This document shows positions 8,589 to 17,691 of a stretch of 64,000 bases of DNA, in pieces. Each line of letters starts with the position of its first letter. Positions within the stretch are counted from its first letter, which is position 1. The DNA comes from Kribbella soli (lineage in GTDB: Bacteria; Actinomycetota; Actinomycetes; Propionibacteriales; Kribbellaceae), in assembly GCF_004331345.1 (NCBI RefSeq), contig NZ_SJJZ01000002.1:868001-932000 (forward strand), read 5' to 3'. The notes under the pieces are model-generated. The model saw only the letters and a program-made list of their open reading frames with translations. It was not told the origin of the DNA and did not search any database. The translations under genes and the position numbers were made by a program.

Positions 8589-9712
8589 CGCTGTCCCAAC
8601 AGTCGCTCGGCCAGCGCGTTCGCGCGCCGTACCAGCTCGGCATCCGTCAGCTCACCGCGCAGGGCCGCGGTGACCCACGGCGAGACGACGTCCTGGAACT
8701 CCATGTAGCCCGCCGTCCGCGGCCGCACCCACGCGCCTTCCAGCGTCTGCCGGGTCCCGCGGAAGAAGTCCCACGAGTCCTCGTTCAGACGGTCGTCATC
8801 CCACGAGGAGGCGTACCCGGGCTGGCCGCCCGCGTCGTAGTACACCCCCGTTTGGACCTCTGGCGAGGCCAGCCAGATGGCGTACGCGCGGGCCGCGTCG
8901 AGCTCCTGCGTGTACGCCGAGACCGCGATGCCGGCTCCCCCGAGCTGCGACCCCGCGACACCACGTGGCCCGGCCGGGATGTCGACGTACTTGAGCCGAT
9001 GGGAACGGAAGCCGAGCCGCGAGTAGTTCGTGTACCCGTACGCCAGTGGGACGTAGGCCCATTGCTCGTCCCCCGACAGTGCTTCGGCGACCTCGATCGG
9101 ATTGGCCGCGAGGCACCACGCGGGCACCCGTTCCGCGAGCCGATGCATCAGGTCGAGTACGACGCCCGCGTCGTCATCGGCGAGGAAGCGGCCCGGCGCG
9201 GCCGCCACCGGCGTACCGCGGTTGGCGGCGAGAGTGCACAGGGTCGAGTACGCGTCGATCGGCTTCGCGGGCCAGAGCACCCTGCCGTCGCGGGCCAGCT
9301 CGAGTACGCCGTCCCAGTCCGTCGGCGGCGTGGGGAGCAGATCCGGCCGATGTACGGCGACCTGCGCGGCGGAGTCGGTGGCGAGTCCGTACTGGTGACC
9401 GTCGTGGGCGTACGAAGCGTGGCTGTTGCCCACGGCGTCGGATGTTAGCGCTGCTAGCGCTTCGTCATGACCGGCTCCGTCCAGCGGTGCTAGCAGTCCG
9501 TCGGCCGCCGCCAGCGGGACGTGCGGATGGTCGATGACGAGCAGGTCGTACCGGGCCGCGAGCCCCGCGATCGGCTCGTCGGCGAAGGCCTGGAGCGAGC
9601 GGTACTCCCACTGCACGTCGACACCGGTACGACGGGCGTACTCCTTCGCCGCCGCGACCTGGCAGTCGTACCCGCGCGGATGCTCCCAGGTCATGCCACG
9701 CAACGTCGTCAT
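8585..9712 (-). CDS. Solute-binding-protein-like protein lacking a signal peptide
   Basis: The 375-residue protein has the fold signature of family 1 extracellular solute-binding proteins: [56 protein letters not shown]. It begins [18 protein letters not shown] with no signal peptide, lipobox or hydrophobic N-terminus. No longer N-terminus is possible without entering the CoA-transferase gene, which it overlaps by 4 nt. It is therefore predicted to be cytoplasmic. It could be a binding domain turned into a substrate carrier, sensor or enzyme for the CoA pathway. The operon's true transport lipoprotein is at 13930-15267. Confidence 0.82.
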   Translation of the reverse strand: MTTLRGMTWEHPRGYDCQVAAAKEYARRTGVDVQWEYRSLQAFADEPIAGLAARYDLLVIDHPHVPLAAADGLLAPLDGAGHDEALAALTSDAVGNSHASYAHDGHQYGLATDSAAQVAVHRPDLLPTPPTDWDGVLELARDGRVLWPAKPIDAYSTLCTLAANRGTPVAAAPGRFLADDDAGVVLDLMHRLAERVPAWCLAANPIEVAEALSGDEQWAYVPLAYGYTNYSRLGFRSHRLKYVDIPAGPRGVAGSQLGGAGIAVSAYTQELDAARAYAIWLASPEVQTGVYYDAGGQPGYASSWDDDRLNEDSWDFFRGTRQTLEGAWVRPRTAGYMEFQDVVSPWVTAALRGELTDAELVRRANALAERLLGQR

Positions 9713-10863
9713 GCGATCTCCTCCACCGAGTGCGGTTCGACCGGATCGTGCTCGCCCAGCTGGGGCGCCGGCCGCGAGTTGGTCAGCCGCTCACCGTCGA
9801 TCCTGATCGGGCTCCGCGTCGTGGTCAGCTCGAGCCCGTCCCGATGGAGCTGCTGCGTCATCGCGATCGCCCGGAAGCCGTCGTGCGCGACCAGTTCGTC
9901 CAGGGTGAGAACGGGCGCGCACCACACGTCCTCGGCGTCGAGAACGGCCAGCCATTCATCGCGGGTCCGGGTGCTGAGCCGTTCCGACAGCAGGTCCTCG
10001 ATCTCCTCCTGCCGATCCCACCACGACTGCGGATCGGTCATCGCCGCGAGCTCGGGCAGGTCGAGCAACCGGCCGATGGTCGGGACCGGATTCATCGCGA
10101 TCGCGAGGTAGCCGTCGCTGGTCGGATAGATGCCGTACGGCGCCGGCAGGAACGCGTGCGCCGAGCGGCTGCCCTTCCGTCGTACGGCGATCGACGGGTC
10201 GTTCAACCGCGTCGTCAGCAGCTCGAACTCGAGGTCGAGCAGCGCTTCCAGCAGACTGGTCTGCGCGTGTCCGCCTCGGCCGGTGCGGAACCGTCGTACC
10301 AGCAGCGCCGTGATGCCCTGGGCCAGATGACAGCTGGCGAGATGATCGGCCACGGCCAGTCCGACCGGCACCGGAGGATCGTCGCGGGAACCGTTCAGCC
10401 AGGGCAGGCCGGCGATCGACTGGGCGAGCAGATCCTGTCCGGGCCGGTCCTTGAACGGGCCCGAGTCGCCGTACCCGCTGACGCTGCCGTAGACGATGCC
10501 GGGGTTGATCCGGCGGACCGTCTCGTAGTCGAGGCCGAGCCGTTCCATCACGCCGGGACGGAAGTTCGTGACCACCACGTCGGCCGCCGCGACCAGCGCC
10601 CGCACCTTGCTGAGGTCGGCCGGGTCCTTCAGGTCGGCGACGATGCTCTCCTTGTTCCGGTTCATCGCGTGGAACGACATGCTGTCGCCCGAGACCATCC
10701 GGCCCGCGAACGCCAGTTGTCGCCCGGCGTCACCGCTGCCGGGGCGCTCGATCTTGATCACCCGCGCGCCCAGATCGGCCAGCCGCAACGCCGCCACCGG
10801 CCCGGCCAGGAACTGGCTGAAGTCGAGGACGGTGACCCCGGACAGGGGAAGTTCCGTCACCAC
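9709..10863 (-). CDS. CaiB/BaiF (family III) CoA-transferase, paralogue 1
   Basis: The 384-residue protein has the family N-terminus (VTVLDFSQFLAGPVAALRLADLGARVIKIE), FHAMNRNKESIVADLKDP, VTNFRPGVMERLGLDYE, and GLAVADHLASCHLAQGITALL, whose Asp is a plausible catalytic residue. These enzymes move CoA between carboxylic acids through a glutamyl/aspartyl anhydride without metal. It ends in TTTRSPIRIDGERL, shared with the paralogue at 16534. A 60-bp gap separates it from the Gfo/Idh gene, and it overlaps the downstream solute-binding-like gene by 4 nt. The start is GTG (10863 or the next codon). Confidence 0.92.
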   Translation of the reverse strand: MVTELPLSGVTVLDFSQFLAGPVAALRLADLGARVIKIERPGSGDAGRQLAFAGRMVSGDSMSFHAMNRNKESIVADLKDPADLSKVRALVAAADVVVTNFRPGVMERLGLDYETVRRINPGIVYGSVSGYGDSGPFKDRPGQDLLAQSIAGLPWLNGSRDDPPVPVGLAVADHLASCHLAQGITALLVRRFRTGRGGHAQTSLLEALLDLEFELLTTRLNDPSIAVRRKGSRSAHAFLPAPYGIYPTSDGYLAIAMNPVPTIGRLLDLPELAAMTDPQSWWDRQEEIEDLLSERLSTRTRDEWLAVLDAEDVWCAPVLTLDELVAHDGFRAIAMTQQLHRDGLELTTTRSPIRIDGERLTNSRPAPQLGEHDPVEPHSVEEIA

Positions 10864-10923
10864 TCGGTTCCCATCGTTGTTCCTCTCAGATCGTGCATCG
10901 GTGATTCAGGCGGCTCAGCCGGT

Positions 10924-12033
10924 TCAGGCGCCGTACGGCGGCGGCTCGCCACCGCTCGCGGCGGACGTGTAGGCCGCCTCGACCACCGCCATCGTGCGGA
11001 AGACGTCCTCCACCGACGTGGGCAGCGAAGGGATCGAGCCCCCCAGGTAGCGCTGGACGACGCTCATCGAGCCGATGAACGCGTCGGGGAACCACGAGCC
11101 TTCGAACGGCACCGGACGCCAGCCCTCCTCCAGGCGATCGTCAGTAACGAGTTCGAGCCGGTCCTCCCCACCGCGCGGGTAGTCGAGCAACAGCCCGAGC
11201 TGCACCCGTACGGCGCCCTTCGTGCCCTCCCACTTGATGTAGCTCTCCTCGTACCGTTCACCGAACCGGTGATCGTGATTCGTCGACACCACGACCCGCA
11301 CCGGTCGGTCGCCGTACGTCAGAGCGATGTCGGAGCGGCTGTTCGCGTGGGTCTTCTCCGGGTGCCGGACGGTGACCGCGGACACGCCCGTCGGATCGCC
11401 CAGGAACGAGCGGACCAGGTCGAGGTAGTGCACGCTGTGCATGTTGATCTCGAGCCGGTCGAGCTCGAGGACATACGGGAACATCTCCCACGGCGTACGG
11501 ACCGAGACGCGGATCTCGAAGTCGTAGAGCTCGCCAATGATGCCGTCGGCAATCAGCTGCCGCGCGACGGCGACGTACGGCGCGAACCGCAGCTGGGTGT
11601 TGACCGCGGCGACGAGGCCCTTGCGGCGACAGACCTCGCGGGTGCGGATGCCTTCGGCGAGATGGTTGCCCAAGGGTTTCTGGAGCAGTACGGCGGCTCC
11701 GTCCGGCAGCTGTTCGAGGACGTCGACGTGCGCCTCAGGCGGGAGGGCGACGTCGTACACCGCGTTGTCCGGTGCGGCTGCGACGGCGGCAGCGACATCG
11801 TCGTACGCCGTCGGTATGCCGTACTTGTCTTTGAGGGCCTCTGCCCGGTCGAACTGGAGGTCGGTGATGCTCGCGACGGGGAAGCCGGCCTTGCTGTACG
11901 CGGGCAGGTGGGCGTCGCGGACGATGCCGCCGGCGCCGACAATCACGATCGGGCACGGGTTCGCCGGCCGGGCGAGGGTGTAGCCGGGGTGCGGCGCGAA
12001 CTCCGGCGGTGCGAACTGAGGAAGGCCGGTCAT
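10924..12033 (-). CDS. Gfo/Idh/MocA-family NAD(P)-dependent oxidoreductase
   Basis: The 369-residue protein has the Rossmann motif IVGAGGIVRDAHLPAYSKAGF at about residue 30, then LQKPLGNHLAEG where the usual motif is EKP (Glu replaced by Gln, Lys kept), and a C-terminal beta-sheet domain from about residue 155. Members oxidise sugars or inositols, often to ketones or lactones. The ATG start at 12033 overlaps the permease stop; the longer open frame upstream is antiphase read-through. Its place between transporter and CoA-transferase suggests the first oxidation of the imported compound. Confidence 0.9.
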   Translation of the reverse strand: MTGLPQFAPPEFAPHPGYTLARPANPCPIVIVGAGGIVRDAHLPAYSKAGFPVASITDLQFDRAEALKDKYGIPTAYDDVAAAVAAAPDNAVYDVALPPEAHVDVLEQLPDGAAVLLQKPLGNHLAEGIRTREVCRRKGLVAAVNTQLRFAPYVAVARQLIADGIIGELYDFEIRVSVRTPWEMFPYVLELDRLEINMHSVHYLDLVRSFLGDPTGVSAVTVRHPEKTHANSRSDIALTYGDRPVRVVVSTNHDHRFGERYEESYIKWEGTKGAVRVQLGLLLDYPRGGEDRLELVTDDRLEEGWRPVPFEGSWFPDAFIGSMSVVQRYLGGSIPSLPTSVEDVFRTMAVVEAAYTSAASGGEPPPYGA

Positions 12034-12950
12034 CAGCCCTTCACCGCCCCGACCGTCTCGCCGCGGATGAGGAACCGCTGGGCGCCGAGGAAGACCGCCA
12101 GCAGCGGCAGCATCGAGATGAACGTCGCCAGCGCCAGCTGCGGCATGTAGAGCTTGACGTCCAGGCCTGCCGCGACGGTCGGGTTGAAGAGCGGGCTCGC
12201 GCCGATCAGCTGCTGCAGACCGATCGACACGGTCTGGTTCCTCTGGTTCGACGACAGCAACGCCAGCGGCAGGAAGAAGTTCGTCCAGTTCGCGACGAAG
12301 GCGAAGAACGCGACGAGTACGACGACCTGCTTGGAGATCCGTAGCCCGATCCACCAGAACACCGACACCTCCCCGAGCCCGTCCAGGCGGGCCGCCTCGA
12401 CGAGTTCCTTCGGCATCGTGATGAGGTAGTGGATGTAGGACAGGTACACGCCGAAGGGGAAGAACCCCATGATCAGCGCGACCGGCCACAGCTGGCCGAC
12501 CGCACCGACCGCGTTCACCTCGAGGAACAGCGGGATCACCAGCACGGTGTTCGGCATCACCATGGTGACCAGGGTGATCAGGAGCACCGCCCGGCGGGCC
12601 CGGAACCGCAGCCGTGCCATCGCGTACCCGGCCGGCAGCGCCGCGACGACGGCGAGGATCGCGCCGCCCGCGGCGACGATGAGCGAGTTCGTCATCCAGC
12701 GGGTGAACAGGCCGCCGTCCGGGCCGAACCCGTTGACCTGGGACCAGCTGTACCGGACGTTGCTCCAGGCAATGTCTCCGAGGCCGAGGAACCCGCCGCT
12801 GCCGTTCTCCACGCCGTCGTTGGAGCGGAACGCCATCGCGACGAAACCGGCGATCGGCACCAGGAAGATCGCGGCGACGAACAGCATCGACACCACCCTG
12901 GCCAGCCGGCCGGGGCTCCAGCTCTCAATACCTCTGGTGTGCGCTGCCAT
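12033..12950 (-). CDS. CUT1 sugar ABC transporter permease (second permease)
   Basis: The 305-residue inner-membrane protein has six hydrophobic segments. The EAA loop reads EAARLDGLGEVSVFWWIGL, the contact site for the ATPase. The MalG-type topology has a large first extracellular loop. The ATG at 12950 overlaps the stop of the partner permease. No ATPase gene is in the locus; a shared MsiK-type ATPase elsewhere is likely, as usual in actinobacteria. Confidence 0.93.
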   Translation of the reverse strand: MAAHTRGIESWSPGRLARVVSMLFVAAIFLVPIAGFVAMAFRSNDGVENGSGGFLGLGDIAWSNVRYSWSQVNGFGPDGGLFTRWMTNSLIVAAGGAILAVVAALPAGYAMARLRFRARRAVLLITLVTMVMPNTVLVIPLFLEVNAVGAVGQLWPVALIMGFFPFGVYLSYIHYLITMPKELVEAARLDGLGEVSVFWWIGLRISKQVVVLVAFFAFVANWTNFFLPLALLSSNQRNQTVSIGLQQLIGASPLFNPTVAAGLDVKLYMPQLALATFISMLPLLAVFLGAQRFLIRGETVGAVKG

Positions 12951-13915
12951 CAGTTGTCCTCCTCGCCGAAGAGCCCGCTGCGGAACACGATCAGCAGTCC
13001 GATGCCGAGGGTGATCACGAGCAGGATCAGCGACATCGCCGCCGCGGCCGGGAAGTTGTAGTTGCTGAAGGCAAACGCGTACCCGAGTTGCGTCGGCGTC
13101 CACTGGTCGGGCAGCGCGTTGCTTGCCACCTGGTCGAGGAGCTGCGGCTCGAGGAACAGCTGGAACCCGTAGGCGAGATTCATCAGGGCCGCGTACCCGA
13201 TCCACGGCCGGATGATCGGGAGTTTGACGTGCCAGGCCAGCTGCCACGCGTTCGCGCCGTCCAGGGCGGCCGCCTCGAAGATGTCGTCGGGGATGCCGTT
13301 CAGCCCGCCGTTGACGACGACGATCCAGGATCCGACGCCCTGGAAGAACATCATCGCGGTGAGGATGAACGGCAGCTGACCCGGTGCGGCGACCGCCTGT
13401 TTGATCGTGTCGACACCGATCGCGTGCCAGAACCCCTCGATCGGCGACTGCCCCGGGTTGAGCAAGTACACCCACAGGACGAAGTTGGCGATGCCAGCCA
13501 GTGCGCCGGGGATGTAGTAGACGAACCGCATCGCCGAACCGAACCGGCCGGGGCTGGCGTGGATCAGCAGCGCGAGGCCGACGATGCCGACCATCATGAT
13601 CGGCAGCCAGATCACCAGCGTCGCGAGCACGTTCTGGAACGTGTCGACGAACCGGTAGTCGGTGAACACCGTCTTGAAGCTCGCGACGCCGCCGAACCCG
13701 GTGCTCGGGTCCAGCGGTGTCGGCGGCTTCTCCAGCGCGGTCTTGATCGCGTAGCCCACCGGCACGATGCCGCCGATGAGCAGCAGGACGACATACGGCG
13801 ACAACAAGAGCCAGGCGCCGCGCGTCTCACTCGACCGGGACGCCTTCGCCCGGGATCGCTGGGGCTTCGGCACCGGCACACTCGTACTGCGCTTGTCGAC
13901 CGTCGCGGTCGTCAT
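12950..13915 (-). CDS. CUT1 sugar ABC transporter permease (first permease)
   Basis: The 321-residue MalF-type permease begins MTTATVDKRSTSVPVPKP. It has a basic cytoplasmic N-tail, then WLLLSPYVVLLLIGGIVPVGY as first helix and five further helices. The EAA loop is EAAALDGANAWQLAWHVKLP. It pairs with the overlapping downstream permease. It starts 14 nt after the solute-binding gene, so the transporter genes form one unit. Confidence 0.93.
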   Translation of the reverse strand: MTTATVDKRSTSVPVPKPQRSRAKASRSSETRGAWLLLSPYVVLLLIGGIVPVGYAIKTALEKPPTPLDPSTGFGGVASFKTVFTDYRFVDTFQNVLATLVIWLPIMMVGIVGLALLIHASPGRFGSAMRFVYYIPGALAGIANFVLWVYLLNPGQSPIEGFWHAIGVDTIKQAVAAPGQLPFILTAMMFFQGVGSWIVVVNGGLNGIPDDIFEAAALDGANAWQLAWHVKLPIIRPWIGYAALMNLAYGFQLFLEPQLLDQVASNALPDQWTPTQLGYAFAFSNYNFPAAAAMSLILLVITLGIGLLIVFRSGLFGEEDN

Positions 13916-13929
13916 GCGGAACTCCTGCT

Positions 13930-15267
13930 CTACTTGACGGTGTAGCCCATGGCCTTGGCCTGTTTGAGAAGTTCGTCGTTGAACCCGGTCCAGGCCTGGT
14001 CGACGCTCTTGCCCGACGCCAGGCCGGCCGCCATCGTCTCGGTCCACACGCTGCCCGTGTTGTAGAGCAGGTACGAGTGATCCGGCTGGACGTACGCGTT
14101 CGCGCCCTTCATCGCGGCGAAGGTCACCGCGTTGTCGGCGAAGTACTGCTGCTTGGCCTGCTTCGCGATCCACGCGTCCTGGACCGGTCCGTACGCCGGA
14201 AGACCGGTCGACAGCTCGACCTGCCACTTCGGGTCGGTGGCAACGAACTTCGCGAAGGTGAGCGTGTTCTCGAGCTGCTTACCGGTGATGTGCCGCGAGA
14301 AGCCCCACAGTCCCCCGCCCTCATTGCCGGTGGCCGGCTTGTCCTCGCCCTTCCAGGTCAACGGCGCGACGGCGGTCATCTGACCGGCGGGGATTTTCCA
14401 GGACTGACGGAACAGGTAGTCGCCCCACCAGGCGGCACCAGGACTCATGACGAGGTCCTTGCCGATCTTGGCGGCATCCGCGTCGAAGATCCCGACGGTC
14501 GAAGCCGCCTTCGCCTGAACGAGTTTCGCGAGCAACTCCTTGGCTCGCACGCATTTCTGGTCGGTCAGGTCGAGGTGAACCTCGGTCTCGGATTTGCGCG
14601 CGTTGGTCGGGCAGCCGGCGGCCCACAGGTACCGGTCGGGTGCGTAGGCGTCACCGGTGAAGCCGCTGAGCTTGCCCGGGTGCTCCTTCGCGATGCGCAC
14701 CGCGAGCTCGCCGTACTCCTCCCAGGTCTTGGGGACCTGGTACCCGTTCTGGGTGAAGAACGCCTTGTTGTACCAGAAGATGTCCGGCGCGGCGTCGTTG
14801 CGCAGGCAGCGGATCTTGCCGTCGATCTTGCACGGCGCGATCACGGCGTCCTCGTACCCCTTGATCACGTCCGGCACCAGGTCGGTGAGATCAGCGGTGT
14901 AGTTGACCTGCGCACCCGCCGCCCAGGCGATGTCGTCGTTGGACGGGAAGAAGATCGCGTCCGGCCAGCCCTTGCCGGCCTGGTTGAACTGCGCGAACTG
15001 CTGCTGCAACGACTTGCCGCCGACAGTCCCGTCGATCTGGTTCAGCGTCACCTTGATCTCGGGATGCGCCTTCTGGAACGCCTTGGCGGCAGGCACCCGC
15101 GGCGGATCGACCCAGACGGTGATCGCACCACCGGAGTCGGTCTGCTTGACATCGGCACCCGCCCCACCGCCCGACGAACCACAAGCAGCCAGCAGACTCA
15201 CCGCACACACCGCCGCCGCAACAGCCACAGTGCGCACTGTCCCGGGACGTACTCCGGGTGACTTCAT
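13930..15267 (-). CDS. Sugar ABC transporter solute-binding lipoprotein
   Basis: The 445-residue protein begins with a basic N-terminus and a hydrophobic core ending in the lipobox LLAAC (Cys at about residue 30), then a GSSGGGAG linker. The mature part is a family 1 solute-binding protein (GGAITVWVDPPRVPAAKAF, TWEEYGELAVRIAKEHPG). It should be lipid-anchored outside the membrane and deliver a carbohydrate-like ligand to the two permeases. AAGGAG is 7 nt before the ATG at 15267; the longer frame to 15351 is rejected. Two LacI-type operators lie 86-147 bp upstream. Confidence 0.95.
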   Translation of the reverse strand: MKSPGVRPGTVRTVAVAAAVCAVSLLAACGSSGGGAGADVKQTDSGGAITVWVDPPRVPAAKAFQKAHPEIKVTLNQIDGTVGGKSLQQQFAQFNQAGKGWPDAIFFPSNDDIAWAAGAQVNYTADLTDLVPDVIKGYEDAVIAPCKIDGKIRCLRNDAAPDIFWYNKAFFTQNGYQVPKTWEEYGELAVRIAKEHPGKLSGFTGDAYAPDRYLWAAGCPTNARKSETEVHLDLTDQKCVRAKELLAKLVQAKAASTVGIFDADAAKIGKDLVMSPGAAWWGDYLFRQSWKIPAGQMTAVAPLTWKGEDKPATGNEGGGLWGFSRHITGKQLENTLTFAKFVATDPKWQVELSTGLPAYGPVQDAWIAKQAKQQYFADNAVTFAAMKGANAYVQPDHSYLLYNTGSVWTETMAAGLASGKSVDQAWTGFNDELLKQAKAMGYTVK

Positions 15268-15352
15268 GAACGAACTCCTTCGCTTCGTGTCCCGAGCGGG
15301 GCGGCGATCCAAGCCGAAGCACGCGGCGCAGAAAGGCGCCGTACCGAACAAC

Positions 15353-15370
15353 TGCTCAAACGTTAGAGCA
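15353..15370. promoter_or_regulatory. LacI-type operator 1 (transporter operon)
   Basis: TGCTCAAACGTTAGAGCA is an 18-bp palindrome with central CG and 8 of 9 half-site positions matched. It lies 86 bp upstream of the solute-binding gene and 44 bp from operator 2, about four helical turns. Confidence 0.75.
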
Positions 15371-15396
15371 GAAACGCTAAACCGCTGACCCCAGAT

Positions 15397-15414
15397 TGGT
15401 CAATCGTTTGCGCA
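15397..15414. promoter_or_regulatory. LacI-type operator 2 (transporter operon)
   Basis: TGGTCAATCGTTTGCGCA differs from the operator before the CoA-transferase (17692-17709) at one of 18 positions. The central CG and TTGCGCA half are typical of LacI/GalR sites. It lies between the lacI-like gene end and the transporter genes. Confidence 0.75.
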
Positions 15415-15452
15415 CGGACTTTTGCACACCCCTGCGGCAGCCGCCGGACGTC

Positions 15453-16463
15453 CTAGCGGGGTGGGGCGGTGGACTCGCGGACTACAAGTTCCGGGGGCGG
15501 GTCGGTGATGACCTCGTCGGAGGTTTCGCCGGTTTCGATGCGGCGGATGACGCTGCGGACGGCGGTCCGGCCGACGGTGTAGAACTGCATCTTCACCGCG
15601 GTGAGCGGCGGCCAGGTGTTCTCGGCGGTCCAGGAGTCGTGGACGGTGACGACGGACAGGTCGTCCGGGACGCGGATCCCGGCCTTGCGCGCCTCCCCCA
15701 GCAGGCCGACGGCGGCGTTCACGTTGGCCACAACGATGCCGGTCGGTCTCGGGTCGAGCGCCATCAGCCGGTGCAGCGCCGTACGTCCGTTGTCCACGGT
15801 GTAACCGATCCGGGTCTCATACGCCTTCGGCACGCGTACGCCGGCCGCGGCGAGCGCGAGCTTGTAGCCAGTCCGTCGGCGTTTCGCGGTGAACGACCGC
15901 GGCAGTCCGTTGGCGAACGCGATCCGCTGGTGCCCGAGCTCGAGCAGATGCCGCGTCGCGATCAACGCGCCCTGATGATCGTCGAGAGTCACCGATCCGA
16001 CATGACCCGGATTGGAGGAGTTGACCAGCACGATCGGCGCCTGCGTGGTGAGCAGGTCGCGCAGACCCGCGGGTTGCACCGCGTCGCCGACCTGGAGCGC
16101 CATACCGTCGACCCGGCCTTCGCCGATCAGGCGCGCGATGACCTCGCCGCCCGGTCGTACGTCGTCCGAGCGGCCGAGCAGGACCGTGTACCCGCGCTCG
16201 GTGGCCTCGTCCTCGGCGCCGTGCATGAGTTCGGTGAAGAGCGCGTTGGTGATGTCCGGGACGACCAGGCCGACGACCTGCGTACGCGCGGACTTGAGCG
16301 CCCGGCCCGCGAAGTTCGGGCGATAGTTCAACTCCCGCGCCGCCTCGACGATCCGCTCGCGAGTCGCAGCACTCACCCGTGAGTCCGGCGCGTCACTGAG
16401 CACCCGGGACACGGCGGAGATCGAGACGCCGGCACGGGCGGCGACGTCACCCAGGGTGGCCAT
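15453..16463 (-). CDS. LacI-family transcriptional regulator
   Basis: The 336-residue protein begins MATLGDVAARAGVSISAVSRVL, a canonical LacI helix-turn-helix and hinge (LNYRPNFAGRALKS), then a periplasmic-binding-like sensor domain from about residue 60. The upstream extension of the frame to 16580 is glycine/serine filler, so ATG 16463 is chosen. It sits between the two parts of the CoA/ABC locus, 70 bp after the CoA-transferase gene. Three matching operators flank the locus. It should repress both units until the imported substrate or an intermediate binds. Confidence 0.93.
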   Translation of the reverse strand: MATLGDVAARAGVSISAVSRVLSDAPDSRVSAATRERIVEAARELNYRPNFAGRALKSARTQVVGLVVPDITNALFTELMHGAEDEATERGYTVLLGRSDDVRPGGEVIARLIGEGRVDGMALQVGDAVQPAGLRDLLTTQAPIVLVNSSNPGHVGSVTLDDHQGALIATRHLLELGHQRIAFANGLPRSFTAKRRRTGYKLALAAAGVRVPKAYETRIGYTVDNGRTALHRLMALDPRPTGIVVANVNAAVGLLGEARKAGIRVPDDLSVVTVHDSWTAENTWPPLTAVKMQFYTVGRTAVRSVIRRIETGETSDEVITDPPPELVVRESTAPPR

Positions 16464-16533
16464 ACCGCCCACCCTACTGACGCCTCCACTTCGCACGCTG
16501 GCACTCCCCCCAGACACGCCGCCTCCACCTACC

Positions 16534-17664
16534 TCACTCATCAACGGGATCGGGCTCGGCGAGTGGGTCGGCGCCGTCACGTAGGCGGCCTTGGGCTCCC
16601 AGGCGTGGTGCAGCTCGGTGGTTGCGGAGCACCTCGCCGTCGATGCGGATCGGGCTGCGGGTGGTCGTCAACAGGAGCGACTCTCCACCCGGCTCGGCCG
16701 GCGGCCGCTCCACGGTCTGGGTCATCTCGATCGCAGCGAACTCCTCTGAAGCAATCACCTCGTCGAGCGTCCGCAACTGCGCACACTCGATCCCGAACCC
16801 ACCGAGAACCTCCAGCCAGTACGCCGTACCACCCGCCAAGAGCCGCTCCGCAACCCAACTCTCGTCCAGTCCATGCCCATCCGGCGAAGGGGGGTTGTTG
16901 GTTAGGGCTTGGATGAGGTTGTTGAGTGAGGTTGGGGCGACGGCTAGGTGGCCGTCAGCTGTTGGGTAGAGGCGGTGGGCCGTGGGGGTGTCGGTCGGTG
17001 GGTTGTTGAGGTGGGTGGTGAGTCGGTCGGACTGGAGGTCCAGCATGCCTTCGAGGAGGCTTGTCTCGATCAGACCGCCGCGACCAGTGCGTAGTTTGCG
17101 GACCAGCAAGGCCGTCACGCCCTCGGCCAGGTGACAGCTCAGCAGGTGGTCGGCCAGCGAGAGGCCAACTGTGACAGGGCGATCGCCGCCGTTGACCCAC
17201 GTAAGACCCGACACGGACTGCGCGAGCAGATCCTGTCCCGGGCGGCTCGCCCACGGTCCGTCGGCGCCGTACCCGGACGCGGCCGCGTACACGAGCCCCG
17301 GGTTCAGCGCCCGTGCGGACTCGTAGTCGAGGCCGATCCGCTCCATCACGCCCGGCCGGAAGTTGTGGATCAGTACGTCGGCGCGCGCGACGAGGCTCTT
17401 GACCTGCTCGAGTTCGCCGGGATCCTTGAGGTCGGCCACGACCGCCTCCTTGTTCCGGTTCATGGCGTGGAACGAGACCGTGTCCTCGTCCGCCCACCGA
17501 CCCGCGAACGCGAGGGTGCGGCCGATCTCGCCGGTCACCGGCCGCTCGACCTTGATCACACGCGCACCGAGATCGGCCAGCCGCAGAGCGGCGACCGGAC
17601 CCGCCAGGAACTGGCTGAAGTCCAGGACCACCACTCCCGCCAACGGAAGCTCCGCCGCCTGCAT
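16534..17664 (-). CDS. CaiB/BaiF (family III) CoA-transferase, paralogue 2
   Basis: The protein has about 376 residues and is clearly paralogous to the protein at 9709-10863 along its length: VVVLDFSQFLAGPVAALRLAD, FHAMNRNKEAVVADLKDP, FRPGVMERIGLDYE, GLSLADHLLSCHLAEGVTALL, TTTRSPIRIDGEVL. It is shorter in the middle, where the partner has a Tyr/Pro-rich insert. I start at ATG 17664 because GGGGGATGGG precedes it; GTG at 17682 is the alternative. A LacI operator lies 28 bp upstream, so it is the first gene of the regulated locus. Confidence 0.9.
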   Translation of the reverse strand: MQAAELPLAGVVVLDFSQFLAGPVAALRLADLGARVIKVERPVTGEIGRTLAFAGRWADEDTVSFHAMNRNKEAVVADLKDPGELEQVKSLVARADVLIHNFRPGVMERIGLDYESARALNPGLVYAAASGYGADGPWASRPGQDLLAQSVSGLTWVNGGDRPVTVGLSLADHLLSCHLAEGVTALLVRKLRTGRGGLIETSLLEGMLDLQSDRLTTHLNNPPTDTPTAHRLYPTADGHLAVAPTSLNNLIQALTNNPPSPDGHGLDESWVAERLLAGGTAYWLEVLGGFGIECAQLRTLDEVIASEEFAAIEMTQTVERPPAEPGGESLLLTTTRSPIRIDGEVLRNHRAAPRLGAQGRLRDGADPLAEPDPVDE

Positions 17665-17691
17665 CCCATCCCCCGCTCGCACGTCACCAAC

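Noticed and set aside
9730..12150. An 806-codon open frame on the plus strand
   Set aside because: It is antisense to CoA-transferase 1 and the Gfo/Idh gene. Its composition is Arg/Glu/Asp/Val-rich filler with no domain pattern, as expected from the third-position G/C bias of the real genes.
12033..13475. Long N-terminal extension of the second permease
   Set aside because: The first 175 residues are out-of-frame sequence of the partner permease. The family start and the 4-nt overlap point to ATG 12950.
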